From positions 1-64,000 of the forward strand of contig NZ_JHXF01000001.1 of the NCBI RefSeq assembly GCF_000621845.1: a stretch of 64,000 nt of DNA, in the 5' to 3' direction. How positions within the stretch are numbered: the first letter of the stretch is position 1; every line of letters begins with the position of its first letter. The translations under genes were made by a program, and so were the position numbers. The DNA is from Ruminococcus flavefaciens MA2007 (GTDB lineage: Bacteria > Bacillota > Clostridia > Oscillospirales > Ruminococcaceae). Below are positions 17,992-26,719 of this stretch, piece after piece. A model generated the notes under the pieces. The model was not told the DNA's origin. It saw only the letters and a list, made by a program, of their open reading frames with translations, and ran no database searches.

Positions 17992-18052
17992 TAATCACGT
18001 ATTTAATGAAACTCGGACGTTCAATTACAGTCCCGAGAAGCTAACGGTTCGT

Positions 18053-18079
18053 GGGCGGCGTAAAGCCGCCCTCTTTTTT
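18053..18079 (+). terminator. Terminator
   Basis: Stem GGGCGGC/GCCGCCC followed by TCTTTTTT; ends the zinc-ribbon transcript. Confidence 0.85.
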
Positions 18080-18122
18080 GAACTGCAGCCGCCGCAGAGG
18101 AACAGTTTTTTGACCGCGAATA

Positions 18123-18185
18123 TTGTCATTTTGAGCATTGTGTGATATAATTGAGCCGTGGAGCTTTTCGCTCTGCGGCTTTTTA
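18123..18185 (+). promoter_or_regulatory. Promoter immediately followed by a hairpin and T-run, copy 2
   Basis: TTGTCA (18123-18128), 17 nt, TATAAT (18146-18151), then AGCCG...CGGCT (18154-18180) with inner GAGC/GCTC, then TTTTTA. It has the same plan and wording as 17410-17475 and precedes the GNAT gene at 18211. Confidence 0.6.
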
Positions 18186-18210
18186 AGTTGAGAATTGAGA
18201 GTTGAGAATT

Positions 18211-18693
18211 ATGCAGATAAGGAAATACAAAACAGATGACATACAGCAAATGATAACCATATGGAACGAAATAGTTGATGAAGGCATTGCTTTTCCGCAG
18301 GAAGAGCTGCTTGACGAAACAACAGGAGAACAGTTCTTTTCGTCGCAAAGCTATTGCGGCGTTGCAGCAGATGAAAACGGAAATATTTTCGGACTGTATA
18401 TCCTGCACCCTAACAATGTCGGACGCTGCGGACATATCTGCAATGCAAGCTATGCGGTCTCATCTTCATGCCGCGGACAGCATATCGGTGAAAAGCTGGT
18501 CAGGGACTGTATACGGAAAGCAAAAGAATGCGGATTTCTTATATTGCAATTCAATGCTGTTGTAGAAACAAACGCCCATGCAAGACATCTGTATGAAAAA
18601 ATGGGCTTCAGGCAGCTCGGAGTTATCCCTAACGGTTTCAGAATGAAGGACGGACACTATGAAAACATATGCCCGTATTACATAGAGCTGTAA
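18211..18693 (+). CDS. GNAT-family N-acetyltransferase
   Basis: A 160-residue acetyltransferase related to phosphinothricin/L-amino-acid N-acyltransferases. The acetyl-CoA loop is CRGQHIGEKLVRDC (about 88-101), followed by NAHARHLYEKMGF and the late GVIPNGFR segment. ATG 18211 was chosen; a TTG nine bases earlier lies in a GAGTTGAGAA repeat fragment, and no strong ribosome site is visible for either. The substrate is unknown. Confidence 0.85.
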   Translation: MQIRKYKTDDIQQMITIWNEIVDEGIAFPQEELLDETTGEQFFSSQSYCGVAADENGNIFGLYILHPNNVGRCGHICNASYAVSSSCRGQHIGEKLVRDCIRKAKECGFLILQFNAVVETNAHARHLYEKMGFRQLGVIPNGFRMKDGHYENICPYYIEL

Positions 18694-18705
18694 TAACATG
18701 ATCTA

Positions 18706-18724
18706 TCGGGGCGCCGTCCCCTAC
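18706..18724. repeat. Short GGGG/CCCC palindrome
   Basis: GGGGCGCCGTCCCCTAC between the GNAT gene and hydF, a degenerate member of the CCCCTACA palindrome family. Confidence 0.4.
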
Positions 18725-18746
18725 TGAATAAAAAGGAATGATAAAT

Positions 18747-19946
18747 ATGAGTTTGAATGATACACCCTCCTCGGAGAGAATACACATCGGCTTCTTCGGA
18801 CGGAGAAACGCAGGAAAATCCAGCGTTGTCAACGCTGTTACGGGACAGGAGCTGTCCGTGGTCTCCGACGTCAAGGGCACTACAACAGATCCCGTCACCA
18901 AGGCTATGGAGCTTCTCCCGCTCGGTCCTGTGGTGATAATCGACACTCCGGGCTTTGACGACGAGGGAGCTCTCGGCGAGCTGAGAGTCCGCAGGACAAA
19001 GCAGATACTCAACCGCACTGACCTTGCTGTGCTGATAGTTGACGGCACTGTGGGACTTACCGACACGGAAAAACAGCTCATCGGCATTTTCAAGGAAAAG
19101 GATATCCCCTATCTCACGGTATACAACAAGTCCGACATCGCCGAAAAGCGCGTCTGTCAGGACAACGAGTTTGAAGTCAGCGCCCTTACAGGCGAAAATA
19201 TATACGAGCTGAAAGAGCGCATTGCCGCCCTTGCGAAGCTCCCCAAAGAGGAAAAGCGCATAGTGGGCGACCTGCTGAGTACAGGTGATATGGTCGTGCT
19301 GGTAACTCCTATCGACGAGTCAGCTCCCAAGGGACGAATGATACTGCCGCAGGTACAGACGCTCCGCGACGTCCTGGACGCAAACGCAATGGCAGTATTC
19401 ACCAAGGAGCACCAGCTTGCGGAAACTCTCGGAAAGCTGAGCTCTCCGCCCAAAATGGTCATCACCGACAGTCAGGCTTTTGCAATGGTGAGCAAGATAG
19501 TCCCCGAGACCGTTCCCCTCACCTCTTTCTCGATACTTATGGCACGTTACAAGGGCTTCCTCGAAACATCGGTAAAGGGCGCAGCCGCAATAAAGACGCT
19601 GAAAGACGGGGATACCGTTCTCATTTCCGAGGGCTGTACTCATCACCGTCAATGCGGAGATATCGGCAGTGTTAAACTGCCTGCCCTGCTGAAAAAGACA
19701 ACAGGCAAGGAGCTGAATATAGAGCTGAGCTCGGGACGTGAATTCCCCGAGAACTTGTCAAGATACAGCCTTGTGATACACTGCGGAGGCTGTATGCTCA
19801 ATGAGCGCGAAATGACCTACCGCCGCAAATCAGCCGAGGACCAGAACGTGCCCTTCACCAATTACGGCATTGCCCTTGCCCTCATGAACGGCATATTAAA
19901 GCGCAGTCTGGGCATATTCCCACACCTTGCAGGAGAGATAGAATGA
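18747..19946 (+). CDS. hydF: [FeFe]-hydrogenase maturation GTPase HydF
   Basis: Scaffold on which HydE and HydG assemble the 2Fe subcluster of [FeFe]-hydrogenase. The 399-residue protein has an N-terminal GTPase (GRRNAGKSS about 18-26, DTPGFDD, NKSD) and the C-terminal cluster ligands CTHHRQCGD and HCGGC. ATG 18747 lies nine bases after AAGGA; ATG 18738 in frame is too close to it. No hydE, hydG or hydrogenase gene is in this window. It is translationally coupled to the next gene. Confidence 0.95.
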   Translation: MSLNDTPSSERIHIGFFGRRNAGKSSVVNAVTGQELSVVSDVKGTTTDPVTKAMELLPLGPVVIIDTPGFDDEGALGELRVRRTKQILNRTDLAVLIVDGTVGLTDTEKQLIGIFKEKDIPYLTVYNKSDIAEKRVCQDNEFEVSALTGENIYELKERIAALAKLPKEEKRIVGDLLSTGDMVVLVTPIDESAPKGRMILPQVQTLRDVLDANAMAVFTKEHQLAETLGKLSSPPKMVITDSQAFAMVSKIVPETVPLTSFSILMARYKGFLETSVKGAAAIKTLKDGDTVLISEGCTHHRQCGDIGSVKLPALLKKTTGKELNIELSSGREFPENLSRYSLVIHCGGCMLNEREMTYRRKSAEDQNVPFTNYGIALALMNGILKRSLGIFPHLAGEIE

Positions 19947-20335
19947 AAGCCCGTCTGCCCTATATCATCGGCTTTCTGCTCCTTGTGGCAGTGGAGGTCT
20001 GCATAGGCGTGTTCTATTTCAACTTCTTCATACGCGCTTATGTAGGCGACGTCATCATAGTATGGGTGCTGTACTGCCTGTTCCGCTCATTCATGCCCAA
20101 GAAGTTCGATTCATACGGCGTTGCACTGGGTATACTGGCGTTTTCATTCGCTGTGGAGTTCCTGCAAAAGGCTCATATCGCCGATATACTCGGCGTGAAA
20201 AACGAGCTTCTCCGCATAATCATCGGCACGAGCTACGCTCCCGAGGACCTATGGTGCTATGCCGTTGGAACTGCCGTTACACTGCTGGAGATATTCTTAT
20301 ACCGACAACTGAAAAAGAGGAAAACAAATGACTGA
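19943..20335 (+). CDS. DUF2809-like membrane protein
   Basis: A 130-residue protein with four predicted helices (about 5-30, 35-49, 58-72, 105-122). The YVGDVIIVWVLYCLFRSF segment and the later APEDLWCYAVG fit the DUF2809 family, a small membrane family of unknown role. ATGA overlap with hydF and GGAGAG upstream show coupling. The next gene overlaps it by 8 nt, giving a three-gene unit. Confidence 0.75.
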   Translation: MKARLPYIIGFLLLVAVEVCIGVFYFNFFIRAYVGDVIIVWVLYCLFRSFMPKKFDSYGVALGILAFSFAVEFLQKAHIADILGVKNELLRIIIGTSYAPEDLWCYAVGTAVTLLEIFLYRQLKKRKTND

Positions 20336-21449
20336 AAAACAAACCAAAAATGACTCTCATCTCGGCGCAATTGACGGTCTGAAAGGCATCGGCGCCTGTA
20401 TCATAGCTTTTTTCTGGCACTATCAGCACTTCAAGCCACAGAACGGCTCCCCTTTCTTCTCGATATTTCCCATGTCATACAAACACGGCTCATTCATGGT
20501 GGAGCTTTTCTTCATGCTGTCGGGCTTCGGTATGATGCTGGGCTACTCGGAAAGGATAATCGGGCACAAAATAAGCTTCCGCGATTTCATCGTAAAGCGT
20601 CTGCGGAAGATATATCCGCCTTTCCTTTTCTTCACACTGGTCACAATTATACTTGAACTCGCCTATTATCACAGGTGCGGAACTACCTTTGTATACGGAA
20701 ATTTCGACATTCAGCACCTGATATACAATCTCCTGCTCATGCAGGACGGCTTCTTCGGCAAAGACTGGTCGCTGGACGCTCCCTCGTGGTGCATAAGCAT
20801 ATGTATGCTGTGCTATCTGCTGTTTTACCTGATACTTTACCGCGTCAGGAACGAGCGCCACGGCTGCTATGTATTCTTCGGAGCAGCTCTTCTGGGCACG
20901 ACTATCACTCTTTCGGGAGTGGACTATCCCCTGTGGAACAGTCTTGTGGGACGTGGTATCGCCTGCTTTTTCATAGGCGCTATACTCTGCACGTTATACA
21001 GGAACAGAGAAAAATTCAGATATCAGCGTCTGGGCTATGTTTGTCTGGGAGCTGTGATAATAAGCTACCTTGTGCTGCGCTTCAAGCCCGAATTCATGGG
21101 AGATTTCCGCATGGCGTTCATACTCGGTATCGCTCCTGCGCTGATACTTGCAGTGCTGTTCATACCGTGGCTGGGAGCTGTACTCGGCATACGTCCTCTG
21201 ACGTATCTGGGCAGCCTTTCCATAGTGATATACCTTGTGCATTTCCCCGTACAGTGCGCAATACGCACCATAGACGAATACGCAGGGCTTGGACTTGATT
21301 ATTCCACAAAGGCGGTATGGCTCAGCTATGCAGCAGCCGTACTCATATCGTCCGTGGTATACAGACTTGTGATCGCAAAGGCAGCAGAAAAGGCTGTATT
21401 CGGCTTTTTCAGCAAAAAGGAGACAGCTCCGCAGAAAAAAACGGCATGA
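20328..21449 (+). CDS. Acyltransferase 3 family membrane O-acyltransferase
   Basis: A 373-residue integral membrane enzyme with about ten helices. It starts with LGAIDGLKGIGACIIAFFWHY, shortened here to the DGLKGIGAC and FFWHYQHF parts, where the histidine is the usual catalytic residue; RLRKIYPPF follows at about 88-96. Such enzymes acetylate surface polysaccharides or lipids; the substrate here is unknown. It ends in a lysine-rich tail. It overlaps the DUF2809 gene and belongs to the hydF transcript. Confidence 0.9.
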   Translation: MTEKQTKNDSHLGAIDGLKGIGACIIAFFWHYQHFKPQNGSPFFSIFPMSYKHGSFMVELFFMLSGFGMMLGYSERIIGHKISFRDFIVKRLRKIYPPFLFFTLVTIILELAYYHRCGTTFVYGNFDIQHLIYNLLLMQDGFFGKDWSLDAPSWCISICMLCYLLFYLILYRVRNERHGCYVFFGAALLGTTITLSGVDYPLWNSLVGRGIACFFIGAILCTLYRNREKFRYQRLGYVCLGAVIISYLVLRFKPEFMGDFRMAFILGIAPALILAVLFIPWLGAVLGIRPLTYLGSLSIVIYLVHFPVQCAIRTIDEYAGLGLDYSTKAVWLSYAAAVLISSVVYRLVIAKAAEKAVFGFFSKKETAPQKKTA

Positions 21450-21557
21450 GCAAAAGCTCTCCCGAAAGCATATAATGAAATGAAGTTGTATAAACTGAGC
21501 CCCAAGGGCAATAATAAAGTCATCAGCTGAAATTCATCATATATCGGGAGAAATACT

Positions 21558-21905
21558 ATGTCAGTCAAACGCGGAGAAATATACTACGCCGACCTCAGTC
21601 CCGTTGTGGGTTCTGAGCAGGGCGGAGTCAGACCTGTACTTATAGTCCAGAACGATGTGGGGAACAAGCACAGTCCCACGGTCATCGCCGCGGCTATCAC
21701 CAGTCAGCGCGACAAGAACCACCTGCCCACACACATCGAGGTAGAGGCGGACAAATGCGGACTTGCAAAGGACAGTATCGTGCTTCTGGAGCAGATACGC
21801 ACTATCGACAAGCGCCGTCTCAAGGACAAAATGGGCGAGCTTGACCTCAACGCAATGGATAAGGTGGACACAGCGCTGTCTATCAGCTTTGGTCTGGAAA
21901 TATAA
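21558..21905 (+). CDS. mazF: MazF/PemK-type endoribonuclease toxin
   Basis: A 115-residue protein of the usual MazF length. [20 protein letters not shown] (residues 3-22; catalytic Arg in the GxEQGGxRP loop), RPVLIVQND, the [10 protein letters not shown] strand and the C-terminal IRTIDKRRL are all characteristic. It cleaves mRNA at short sequence motifs. GGGAGA precedes ATG 21558. No MazE-like gene lies upstream; the gap holds only a 16-codon reading frame (21480-21530). A terminator follows. Confidence 0.93.
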   Translation: MSVKRGEIYYADLSPVVGSEQGGVRPVLIVQNDVGNKHSPTVIAAAITSQRDKNHLPTHIEVEADKCGLAKDSIVLLEQIRTIDKRRLKDKMGELDLNAMDKVDTALSISFGLEI

Positions 21906-21911
21906 TACGCC

Positions 21912-21957
21912 AAAAGCCTTAGAGAAGCAGATGCTTCTTTAAGGCTTTTTATTTTTT
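21912..21957 (+). terminator. Terminator after mazF
   Basis: AAAAGCCTTA-GAGAAGCA/TGCTTC-TTAAGGCTTTTT hairpin with a following T-rich tract. Confidence 0.85.
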
Positions 21958-21992
21958 AGTGAATAGTGATCAGATAATTCAAAGCATTTTAC

Positions 21993-22016
21993 GGGCGGAT
22001 AATATCCGCCCCTACA
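21993..22016. repeat. Short GGGCGGATAATATCCGCCC palindrome
   Basis: Identical palindrome core and CCCCTACAA edge as at 10621-10645. Confidence 0.8.
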
Positions 22017-22121
22017 ATCTTAGTTCTTAGCTCTTAGTTCTTCTTTCCGATCACTCCAAAAGAATATTTGTCCCACAATGGACATATCCTGTAAGGACAA
22101 CATCTGTGAAAGGGTGAAAAT

Positions 22122-24749
22122 ATGGGACTTACAGAAAACGAAGCCGCAGAAAAACTGAAAACCGAGGGTGAAAACGTCCTCGCCGAAAACAGTCAGGCAG
22201 GTCCTGTGAAAATATTCATAGGACAATTCAAGGACATCATGGTGATGATACTCCTCGGCGCTACGGTAATATCAATACTCCTCGGAGAGATATCCGACGC
22301 CGTGACTATCATACTCATAGTGCTGCTCAACGCCATTCTCGGCTTTATACAGGAGTACCGCACCGAGCACACGCTGGAGGCTCTCCGCTCCATGACCGCT
22401 CCAACGGCTAAGTGCTGGCGTGATGACAAGCTGAAAGAAATCGAGGCTTCAAAGCTTGTTACGGGAGACATTATCGAGCTTGAAGCAGGTGACCGCATAC
22501 CTGCGGACTGCGCCGTTTTAAAGGCGGCAGGCTTCTTCTCCGACGAAGCCATACTCACGGGAGAATCCGTGGCTGTCAGCAAGTCGGCAGGCTCTCCCGA
22601 GGATACCGACAATTCCCTCAACAAGCCCAATATCGTCTACTGCGGAGCCTCCGCCACCAAGGGCGTTTGCCGCGCAAAGGTCATAGCCACGGGCAAAAAT
22701 ACTCAAATGGGCAAGATATCGGAAATGCTCACCGATATAGACAGGGAGCCTACTCCCCTGCAAAAGCGGCTCGGGGAGCTTGGCAAAGCCGTCGCCGTGA
22801 TATGCCTTATCGTCTGCGCCGCCGTTTTCGGGGCAGGAGTGCTCCGCGGCGAGAACGTGTTCGATATGCTGATGACGGGCATAACCATTGCCATTGCCGC
22901 TATCCCCGAGGGACTGCCTGCAACGGTGACTATAGCTCTTGCTCTTGCAGTCAGCCGTATGCTGAAGCAGAAGGCTCTTGTGAACAAGCTCCACAGCGTT
23001 GAGACTCTGGGCTGTACCTCGGTGATATGCTCCGACAAGACGGGCACTATCACCGAAAACAAAATGACCGTCACGGAGCTGTCTACTGTCTCGGCGGACT
23101 ACTATTTCAGCGGCATGGGCTACCGTGTCAGCGGAGCAGTCACAAAGGGCGATGACAATATTGCCGTGAATCCAACCGCCGAAAAGGCTCTCACGGAGGC
23201 TCTGCGGTGCGGAGTTCTCTGCTCTACGGCGGAGATAAGCACTCAGGAAGTCCCCAAAAGCCGCAACAGAGGAGCTCTTGCAGGCAGGGGCGAATGGCAG
23301 GTGACGGGAGACTCCACAGAAGCGGCTCTGCTCATTGCGGCGGCAAAGGCAGGCATAACAAGGGAGTCCCTTTCGGGGAGCTGCCGCGTTATCGGGGAGC
23401 ACCCCTTTGACAGCGAGACTCGTTTTATGGCGGTGCTTTGCTCCTGCGGCAGCGACAAGCGTATGTATTTCAAGGGCGCCGAGGAAGTCCTCCTGCCGCG
23501 CTGTTCTCAGTATATCAGCGAAAACGGTGCTCCCGTGCCTATGAGCTCCGCTGTACGTCGGGAGCTTGCCGAAAAGGCGGCGGAAATGTCAGACAGGGCG
23601 CTGAGAGTTCTTGCGCTGGCGATGTGCAGCTCCGATACTCTTGAACCCAACCGCGGAAATCTGGTATTTCTGGGCTTTGCAGGCATGACCGATCCGCCCC
23701 GAGAAGAAGCCAAAACTGCCATTCGCAAGTGCGCGGCGGCTTCGGTGAAAACCGTCATGATAACAGGCGACCACAAAAACACCGCCGTGGCAGTTGCAAA
23801 AAAGGCAGGTCTGCTCAAAGGCGGCTTGGCTATGACGGGTGCGGAGCTTGACGCACTATCCGACGAGGAGCTTGACCAAGTTATCGGCAAATACACGGTG
23901 TTTTCCCGTGTCGAGCCCGTACATAAGCTGCGTATCGTGCGGAGCTTCAAGCGCCGCGGCGAGATAGTCACCATGACAGGCGACGGCGTAAACGACGCTC
24001 CTGCGGTGAAAGAAGCCGATGTTGGCGTAGCTATGGGAGTTACAGGCACCGACGTTACAAAACAGGCTGCCGACGTGATACTCATGGACGACAACCTTGC
24101 CACACTGGTCAGCGCCGTTGAGCAGGGGCGCTGCGTTTATGCCAATATAAGGAAGTTCGTGCGGTATCTGCTGTCCTGCAATATAGGCGAGGTGCTGACC
24201 ATGTTCCTCGGCATACTCATGGGTATGCCCGTGGTGCTGCTGCCCGTACAGATACTTCTGGTGAATCTTGTCACAGACGGGCTCCCTGCGGTGGCTCTCG
24301 GTATGGAGCCGCCCGAAAAGGACATAATGAACCGACCGCCGCGGCGCTCTGCGGAGGGCTTTTTCTCGGGCGGTCTCATGTGGAAGATAGTCATTCGGGG
24401 CGTGTTCATAGGGCTGTCAACGCTGGCAAGCTTCACCACGGTCATGCGGCTGGGAGGCTCCCTTGAAGCCTGCCGCACCGCCGCTCTCATAACACTGGTG
24501 GTGTCGCAGCTGATACACGTTTTCGAGTGCCGCTCGGAGCACCGCAGCCTGTTCCGCATGAACCCATTCGGCAATATGAAGCTGGTCATCGCAGTGGTGA
24601 TATCCGCCGCAGTCCTTGCCGCCGCAGTGATTCTGCCACAGCTGCAAATGGTGTTCAGCACCGTAGACCTCAGCACACCGCAGCTGCTGACGGCGTTGGG
24701 ATTCAGCGCGGCTGTGCCTGTGATAAGTTCGATTTTTAGCAAGAAGTAA
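22122..24749 (+). CDS. P-type Ca2+-transporting ATPase (type II)
   Basis: An 875-residue cation pump. The phosphorylation motif SDKTGTITEN has its aspartate at 305; the TGES actuator loop is near residue 147; PEGLPATVTIALA in helix 4 (about 262-274) carries the ion-site glutamate; TGDGVNDAPA is near 620. The N-terminal GLTENEAAEKL is a cation-ATPase N domain. The long C-terminal membrane part and VLLPVQILLVNLVTDG match SERCA/PMCA-like bacterial Ca2+ pumps (YloB type). GGGTG lies upstream of ATG 22122. Confidence 0.93.
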   Translation: MGLTENEAAEKLKTEGENVLAENSQAGPVKIFIGQFKDIMVMILLGATVISILLGEISDAVTIILIVLLNAILGFIQEYRTEHTLEALRSMTAPTAKCWRDDKLKEIEASKLVTGDIIELEAGDRIPADCAVLKAAGFFSDEAILTGESVAVSKSAGSPEDTDNSLNKPNIVYCGASATKGVCRAKVIATGKNTQMGKISEMLTDIDREPTPLQKRLGELGKAVAVICLIVCAAVFGAGVLRGENVFDMLMTGITIAIAAIPEGLPATVTIALALAVSRMLKQKALVNKLHSVETLGCTSVICSDKTGTITENKMTVTELSTVSADYYFSGMGYRVSGAVTKGDDNIAVNPTAEKALTEALRCGVLCSTAEISTQEVPKSRNRGALAGRGEWQVTGDSTEAALLIAAAKAGITRESLSGSCRVIGEHPFDSETRFMAVLCSCGSDKRMYFKGAEEVLLPRCSQYISENGAPVPMSSAVRRELAEKAAEMSDRALRVLALAMCSSDTLEPNRGNLVFLGFAGMTDPPREEAKTAIRKCAAASVKTVMITGDHKNTAVAVAKKAGLLKGGLAMTGAELDALSDEELDQVIGKYTVFSRVEPVHKLRIVRSFKRRGEIVTMTGDGVNDAPAVKEADVGVAMGVTGTDVTKQAADVILMDDNLATLVSAVEQGRCVYANIRKFVRYLLSCNIGEVLTMFLGILMGMPVVLLPVQILLVNLVTDGLPAVALGMEPPEKDIMNRPPRRSAEGFFSGGLMWKIVIRGVFIGLSTLASFTTVMRLGGSLEACRTAALITLVVSQLIHVFECRSEHRSLFRMNPFGNMKLVIAVVISAAVLAAAVILPQLQMVFSTVDLSTPQLLTALGFSAAVPVISSIFSKK

Positions 24750-24750
24750 T

Positions 24751-24932
24751 ATGTAGGGGCGGCGTTTCGCCGCCCGTTTTCATATGTTATATTGGGATAA
24801 TGTAGGGGGCGATGCCTACATCGCCCCGTTTGGTTTGGAAATATTGTCGGGCTGATGTGGGCATCAGCCCCTACATATGGTCATTTGGAGTTGTTTCGTT
24901 AGACTCGGGCGGCGAAACGCCGCCCCTACATT
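24751..24932. repeat. Array of four TGTAGGGG/CCCCTACA palindromes
   Basis: Four short inverted repeats in 180 bp: GGGGCGGCGTTTCGCCGCCC, GGGGGCGATG/CATCGCCCC, GGGCTGATGTGGGCATCAGCCC-like (arms GGGCTGATG and CATCAGCCC) and GGGCGGCGAAACGCCGCCC. They share CCCCTACA edges and fill the whole gap between the Ca2+ ATPase and spoVAE, where the two genes converge. Confidence 0.85.
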
Positions 24933-25294
24933 TATAGCTTGTCTTTCTGCTTGAACAGCAGCGAAGCTATAAGCCCGAACAGCAATGCCGCTGTCACACC
25001 GCCTGCGGCGGCGGTAAGCCCCCCTGTGAATATGCCGAGGAATCCGTCCCTGCCTATGGTCTTTCTTATGCCCTCCGCAAGCAGATGACCGAAGCCCGTC
25101 AGGGGCACTGTAGCTCCTGCTCCTGCAAACTCGGCTATGGGCTTGTACAGTCCCACCGCCGATAATACTACTCCCGTAACAACGTAGCCTGTGAGTATCC
25201 TCGCAGGCGTTAATTTTGTGAAGTCGATGAGGACCTGTCCCACGGCGCAGAGCAGTCCTCCCACTAAAAATGCCTTTAGTATATCTATTATCAT
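24932..25294 (-). CDS. spoVAE: Stage V sporulation protein AE
   Basis: A 120-residue membrane protein with several glycine-rich helices. Its start (AFLVGGLLCAVGQVLIDFTK), ATVPLTGFG and FTGGLTAAAGG are hallmark SpoVAE/SpoVAC-type segments. It is part of the channel importing dipicolinic acid into the forespore and releasing it at germination. It overlaps the spoVAD stop by four bases (ATGA). Confidence 0.93.
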   Translation of the reverse strand: MIIDILKAFLVGGLLCAVGQVLIDFTKLTPARILTGYVVTGVVLSAVGLYKPIAEFAGAGATVPLTGFGHLLAEGIRKTIGRDGFLGIFTGGLTAAAGGVTAALLFGLIASLLFKQKDKL

Positions 25295-26307
25295 GCCTGC
25301 TCCTTTCTCAGATGAACCAGATGTGATATCGAGGGTATGCTCTCGCCCTGCTGCAATGACATGGGCGACATGAGCGCTCCTGTGGCGGCAAATAGTATAT
25401 TTTGAGCCTCGCCGCGCTCCAGCATTGGCAGGAAATTACCGCAGAGCACGCTTGCTCCGCAGCCGCAGCCCGAACCGCCGCAGTGCATATCCTGCTTCTC
25501 CACGTCGAATATCATAGCTCCGCAGTCACGGTGCTGAGCGGTTATATCCACGCCCTGCTTCAGCAGGAAGTCCCTGAGAAGCTCGCTCCCCACCACGCCA
25601 AGGTCACCTGTGACGATGTAGTCATAGTCCTCGGGAACTGTCCCCGTTGCCGACAGATAGCGCATTATGGTGTCCGCAGCCGCAGGCGCCATAGCGCTGC
25701 CCATATTGTTGATGTCGGTTATCTCAAGGTCGGATATCTTGCCGATACAACCGCCAGCTACGCCGATATTTCCGCTGTCACGGGAGACTATCACTGCTCC
25801 CGAAGCGGTACAGGTCCACTGCGATGTGGGAGTTCGCTGACCGCCGTAGGACAGAGGAAATCGGAACTGCCGCTCTGCCGTGGAGAAATGTGATGAAGTC
25901 ACCGCCGCAGCCTGCTCCGCGATACCGCTGTCCGTCAGCACAGAAGCGATGAGAAGCCCCTCTGCCATAGTGGAGCAAGCTCCGTAAAGTCCCAGAAAGG
26001 GCACGGCAAGCTCCCTGACGCTGTATGCCGAGCCTATGCACTGATTGATGAGGTCTCCTGCGCATATCACGTCGATATCCTCTCTTTGCAGACCTGCCTT
26101 GCGCAGTGCAAGTCCCACAGCTTCAAGCTGGAACTGCGTCTCCGCCTGCTCCCATGTGTCCTTTCCGAAGTGGCTGTCCGTCACCACCTCGTCGAAGCAT
26201 TCCCCGAGAGGTCCCTCGCCCTCCTTTTCGCCTACTACTGCGGCGTAGCTCCTTATTCTTACGGGAGTATCCGTGCGGAAAACTCCCCTTGCTATTCGTT
26301 CTGCCAT
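25291..26307 (-). CDS. spoVAD: Stage V sporulation protein AD
   Basis: A 338-residue thiolase-fold protein that binds dipicolinic acid in the SpoVA complex. DSHFGKDTWEQAE, GDLINQCIGSAY, GLYGACSTMAEG and HCGGSGCGCGASV are typical. GCGAGG lies before ATG 26307. The usual gene before it, spoVAC, is not adjacent: the upstream gap is filled by a MITE-like element. A forespore (sigma-G) promoter would be expected but was not identified with confidence. Confidence 0.95.
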   Translation of the reverse strand: MAERIARGVFRTDTPVRIRSYAAVVGEKEGEGPLGECFDEVVTDSHFGKDTWEQAETQFQLEAVGLALRKAGLQREDIDVICAGDLINQCIGSAYSVRELAVPFLGLYGACSTMAEGLLIASVLTDSGIAEQAAAVTSSHFSTAERQFRFPLSYGGQRTPTSQWTCTASGAVIVSRDSGNIGVAGGCIGKISDLEITDINNMGSAMAPAAADTIMRYLSATGTVPEDYDYIVTGDLGVVGSELLRDFLLKQGVDITAQHRDCGAMIFDVEKQDMHCGGSGCGCGASVLCGNFLPMLERGEAQNILFAATGALMSPMSLQQGESIPSISHLVHLRKEQA

Positions 26308-26373
26308 GCTGATACCTCGCTTTCGGAGATATTATGCGGCATTTTTACGGGAATATACAAAAAGGCGTGTCAT

Positions 26374-26705
26374 TAATCATAATACTTATATAGAAGTTTT
26401 ATGCTTATTATTGAGAGAACCCCTTTTGAAAAAGGGACCCTCTGACGGAGGACGTCCCCTCTGTCACTGCGTGACATCTCCCCGCACTGCGGAGAGTCAC
26501 TCTCAAACTCTCTCCCTAAAACTTTCGTTTTGTTTTTTCTCAGATAGGGCGCTTCATAAAATAAAAAAAACCTGCAAAATGCAGGAGCGCCCTATCTGAG
26601 AAAAAACCAGATAAAAGTCTTTGGAAAGGGGTATGGGGAAGAACCTTTCCTCAGAAAGGTTTTCCCCATAATTAACTATAAACTTCTGTATAAGTGCTGT
26701 GGTTA
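26374..26705. mobile_element. MITE-like element, copy 1 (332 bp)
   Basis: Ends are inverted repeats: left TAATCATAATACTTATATAG, right complement of TATAAGTGCTGTGGTTA, with AGAAGTTT/AAACTTCT inside them. The interior holds ATTGAGAGAACCCC-TTTTGAAAAAGGG, a 20-bp-class inverted repeat around AGATAGGGCGC/GCGCCCTATCT, and a GGGGAAGAACCTTTCC/GGTTTTCCCC arm. There is no coding capacity. Copy 2 is at 49413-49548. It lies directly upstream of spoVAD. Confidence 0.75.
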
Positions 26706-26719
26706 GTCACGCCTGTGCC

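Noticed and set aside
21480..21530. 16-codon frame before mazF considered as an antitoxin
   Set aside because: Far too short, with no MazE features and no good ribosome site.
22518..23402. 294-codon minus-strand frame inside the Ca2+ ATPase
   Set aside because: Antisense shadow; the plus strand carries conserved P-type ATPase motifs throughout.
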